DNA of 6,868 bases from Peptococcaceae bacterium (GTDB lineage: Bacteria; Bacillota; DSM-12270; Thermacetogeniales; Thermacetogeniaceae): NCBI GenBank assembly GCA_003160265.1, contig PLQY01000109.1, forward strand, positions 5,764-12,631, read 5' to 3'. The notes under the pieces were generated by a model. That model saw nothing but the letters and a program-made list of their open reading frames with translations, searched no databases and was not told where the DNA came from. This document shows positions 5,700-6,868 of the stretch, piece after piece. Numbering within the stretch: position 1 is the stretch's first letter; each line of letters starts with the position of its first letter. The position numbers and the translations under genes are program-made.

Positions 5700-5723
5700 A
5701 GTGGGGGATTGCTTTCCCCCACT
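5700..5723. repeat. 9-bp hairpin upstream of the methyltransferase gene
   Basis: AGTGGGGGA (5700-5708) and TCCCCCACT (5715-5723) are exact complements with a 6-nt loop (TTGCTT). It begins 57 bp before the methyltransferase start on the minus strand. No T-tract follows on either strand, so it is not a simple terminator; a 5'-UTR hairpin or operator is more likely. Confidence 0.6.
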
Positions 5724-5920
5724 AATGTATCTTGCCTTTCCGATGGGGTATTCAAAGACATTTTCGACGCAAGAGAACATTTCCCTGCTTTGCCATTAAT
5801 TTATCCCTGCCTTCTAAAACGTTGCTGCGCTGTGAAGGGAGACCGGGGAGATCACCCGATGAAGGTATTTATCATTTGATGTCGAAACACTCACGTAAGC
5901 TACAAAAAGAAAATTTTACA

Positions 5921-5927
5921 AAGGTGA
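5921..5927 (+). promoter_or_regulatory. Ribosome binding site of the SLH gene
   Basis: AAGGTGA matches the 3' half of the AAGGAGGTGA consensus and lies 5 nt before ATG 5933. It supports this start over the later in-frame ATGs at residues 6 and 18. Confidence 0.7.
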
Positions 5928-5932
5928 TTGCT

Positions 5933-6868
5933 ATGTCAAATGATTCAATGAGACGGATTGACCGGGGTTTGACGGTAGGGAAGATGCTGGTGGCCCTTTC
6001 TGTTTTATTCTGGTTGAGTTTGTTTATCTGTAGCACTGTTTATGCCAGCGGTGTCAATGACATTAAAGGCAACTGGGCAGCTCCGGAGATCGAACAGGCC
6101 ATCGCCGCCGGCTATGTGCAAGGCTACCCCGATGGTAGCTTCAGACCGGATGGCGGAGTGACCCGGGCCGAGTTCGTCACCATGGTGGACAGCGCTTTTC
6201 AGGTGGCGGCAGGGCAGGGTAAAGGCTCCTTCAAGGATGTGCTCAGCCAGGATTGGTTTGCCAAAAATGTTCAGTCTGCCCTGGCGGCGGGTTTTGTGAA
6301 CGGCTATCCGGATGGCACTTTCCGGCCGCAGCAGGAGGTCAGCCGCCAGGAGGCCGCCAGTATGGTTGCCACGCTGTTGAAGTTGAACGGGGGAGGCAAT
6401 CTGAGTTTTTCCGATGTCGACAAGATTGATACCTGGGCCAGGCCTGCTGTCGCTGGGTTGCTTGCCAAAGGGGTCATGTCCGGCTACCCTGACAACGCTT
6501 TCCGTCCGCAGCAAACGATTACTCGCGCCGAGGCCGTGGTGATGATCAATAAGGCACTGGCACTCTCATCGTCCACAACGGCGGCCACCGAACTGCAGGT
6601 GACAGGCGTTTATGTCAATGTCCGCTCGGGGCCTGGTACGAATAACCCGATTCTCGGTCAAGTGCAGCAAGGGGACGTCCTCCAGGCAAAGGCCAAAAGC
6701 AGCGATGGTTGGTACCAGATCAGCTTTTCCGGCGGGACAGGCTGGATCGCCGGCCAGTACGTTCAGGGCTACCAGGCGGCGCCGAACAACCCGATATCTC
6801 CGACGACGCCAACGACCCCGGTAAATTCGGGAACAGGACAGGGCGGTGTCAATCAGGGGACGCTCAAT
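5933..6868 (+). CDS. SLH-domain cell-wall protein with SH3b domain (3' end outside window)
   Basis: First 312 residues of a secreted wall protein; the frame is still open at the window end. The signal peptide has a basic start (R7, R8, R11, K17), a hydrophobic core about 18-35 and a V-Y-A site with cleavage after about A38. Three SLH repeats follow (about 41-91, 99-150, 158-210), each with a 'GYPDGSFRP'-type core (64-72, 124-132, 184-192) and a TRAE-type motif (TRAE 77-80, SRQE 137-140, TRAE 197-200). Such triplets bind pyruvylated secondary wall polymer and hold the protein in the S-layer or wall. An SH3b domain spans about 221-278 ('VYVNVRSGPGTNNPILGQV', 'GWYQI', 'GWIAGQYV') and probably binds peptidoglycan. 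A Pro/Thr/Gly-rich linker starts at about 284, so a further domain, often a hydrolase in this architecture, probably lies beyond. The SRQE variant in repeat 2 may weaken that binding site. Confidence 0.93.
   Translation, partial: MSNDSMRRIDRGLTVGKMLVALSVLFWLSLFICSTVYASGVNDIKGNWAAPEIEQAIAAGYVQGYPDGSFRPDGGVTRAEFVTMVDSAFQVAAGQGKGSFKDVLSQDWFAKNVQSALAAGFVNGYPDGTFRPQQEVSRQEAASMVATLLKLNGGGNLSFSDVDKIDTWARPAVAGLLAKGVMSGYPDNAFRPQQTITRAEAVVMINKALALSSSTTAATELQVTGVYVNVRSGPGTNNPILGQVQQGDVLQAKAKSSDGWYQISFSGGTGWIAGQYVQGYQAAPNNPISPTTPTTPVNSGTGQGGVNQGTLN

Larger units (their letters stand above)
5644..5932. other. Divergent intergenic region
   Basis: 289 bp holding the 5' leaders of the minus-strand methyltransferase and the plus-strand SLH gene. 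It contains the 9-bp hairpin at 5700-5723. A poor sigma-A-like pair for the SLH gene (TTGATG 5876-5881 and TACAAA 5901-5906, 19-nt gap) is all I can offer as a promoter. A 71-codon frame here (5664-5879) has no ribosome binding site or protein-like composition. I recognise no riboswitch. Confidence 0.5.

Noticed and set aside
5664..5879. 71-codon plus-strand frame in the divergent intergenic region
   Set aside because: No Shine-Dalgarno site, mixed residue content without domain character, and it runs through the hairpin and leader sequences of the flanking genes.
5762..5887. TTTCGAC (5762-5768) and GTCGAAA (5881-5887) as the closing stem of a riboswitch
   Set aside because: Only 7 bp separated by over 110 nt, and the interior matches no riboswitch core that I know (c-di-GMP, ydaO, T-box).
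6612..6824. Alternative plus-strand frame inside the SH3b and linker region
   Set aside because: Overlaps the clear SLH-SH3b reading frame; Arg/Ser/Thr-rich content is a frame-shift artefact.

Overview
The window looks like a piece of a moderately GC-rich Gram-positive (Firmicutes, Clostridia-like) chromosome. The basis is strong purine-rich Shine-Dalgarno sites, TTG start use, intrinsic terminators, a three-repeat SLH cell-wall anchoring protein, and a secreted protein that resembles the DUF2680 family. A Moorella/Desulfotomaculum-type thermophile would fit, but this is inference; no 16S or tRNA gene is present to settle it. There are seven protein genes, the last cut by the window edge, plus one possible leader peptide.

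Left part (1-3135): a MerR-like helix-turn-helix protein with two CxxC pairs (24-863) stands alone. It is followed by an OmpR/PhoB-type response regulator (955-1626, TTG start) and its membrane histidine kinase (1639-3042), 12 nt apart and clearly one operon. The operon ends at a very strong intrinsic terminator (3077-3135).

Middle (3137-4706): directly after the terminator lies an 11-bp perfect inverted repeat, then a small secreted helical protein (3203-3859) that is a plausible target or accessory of the two-component system. A second intrinsic terminator (3932-3963) follows. Next come a possible 28-codon leader ORF (4018-4104) and a two-domain DUF4397-like protein (4104-4706); the leader's stop codon overlaps the DUF4397 start.

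Right part (4837-6868): a solitary SAM-dependent DNA methyltransferase lies on the minus strand (4837-5643), with no restriction enzyme visible. It is divergent, across a 289-bp intergenic region containing a 9-bp hairpin, from a secreted protein with three SLH repeats and an SH3b domain (from 5933). That protein runs off the window end inside a Pro/Thr-rich linker.

The common theme is the cell envelope: a sensor kinase, a secreted helical protein, a beta-rich repeat protein and an S-layer-type wall protein. I see no CRISPR array, intact insertion sequence or RNA gene. The most unusual points are the leader ORF coupled to the DUF4397 gene, the inverted repeat packed between terminator and ribosome binding site at 3137-3182, the GTGAGAAG-type arrays after two genes, and the motif order of the orphan methyltransferase.
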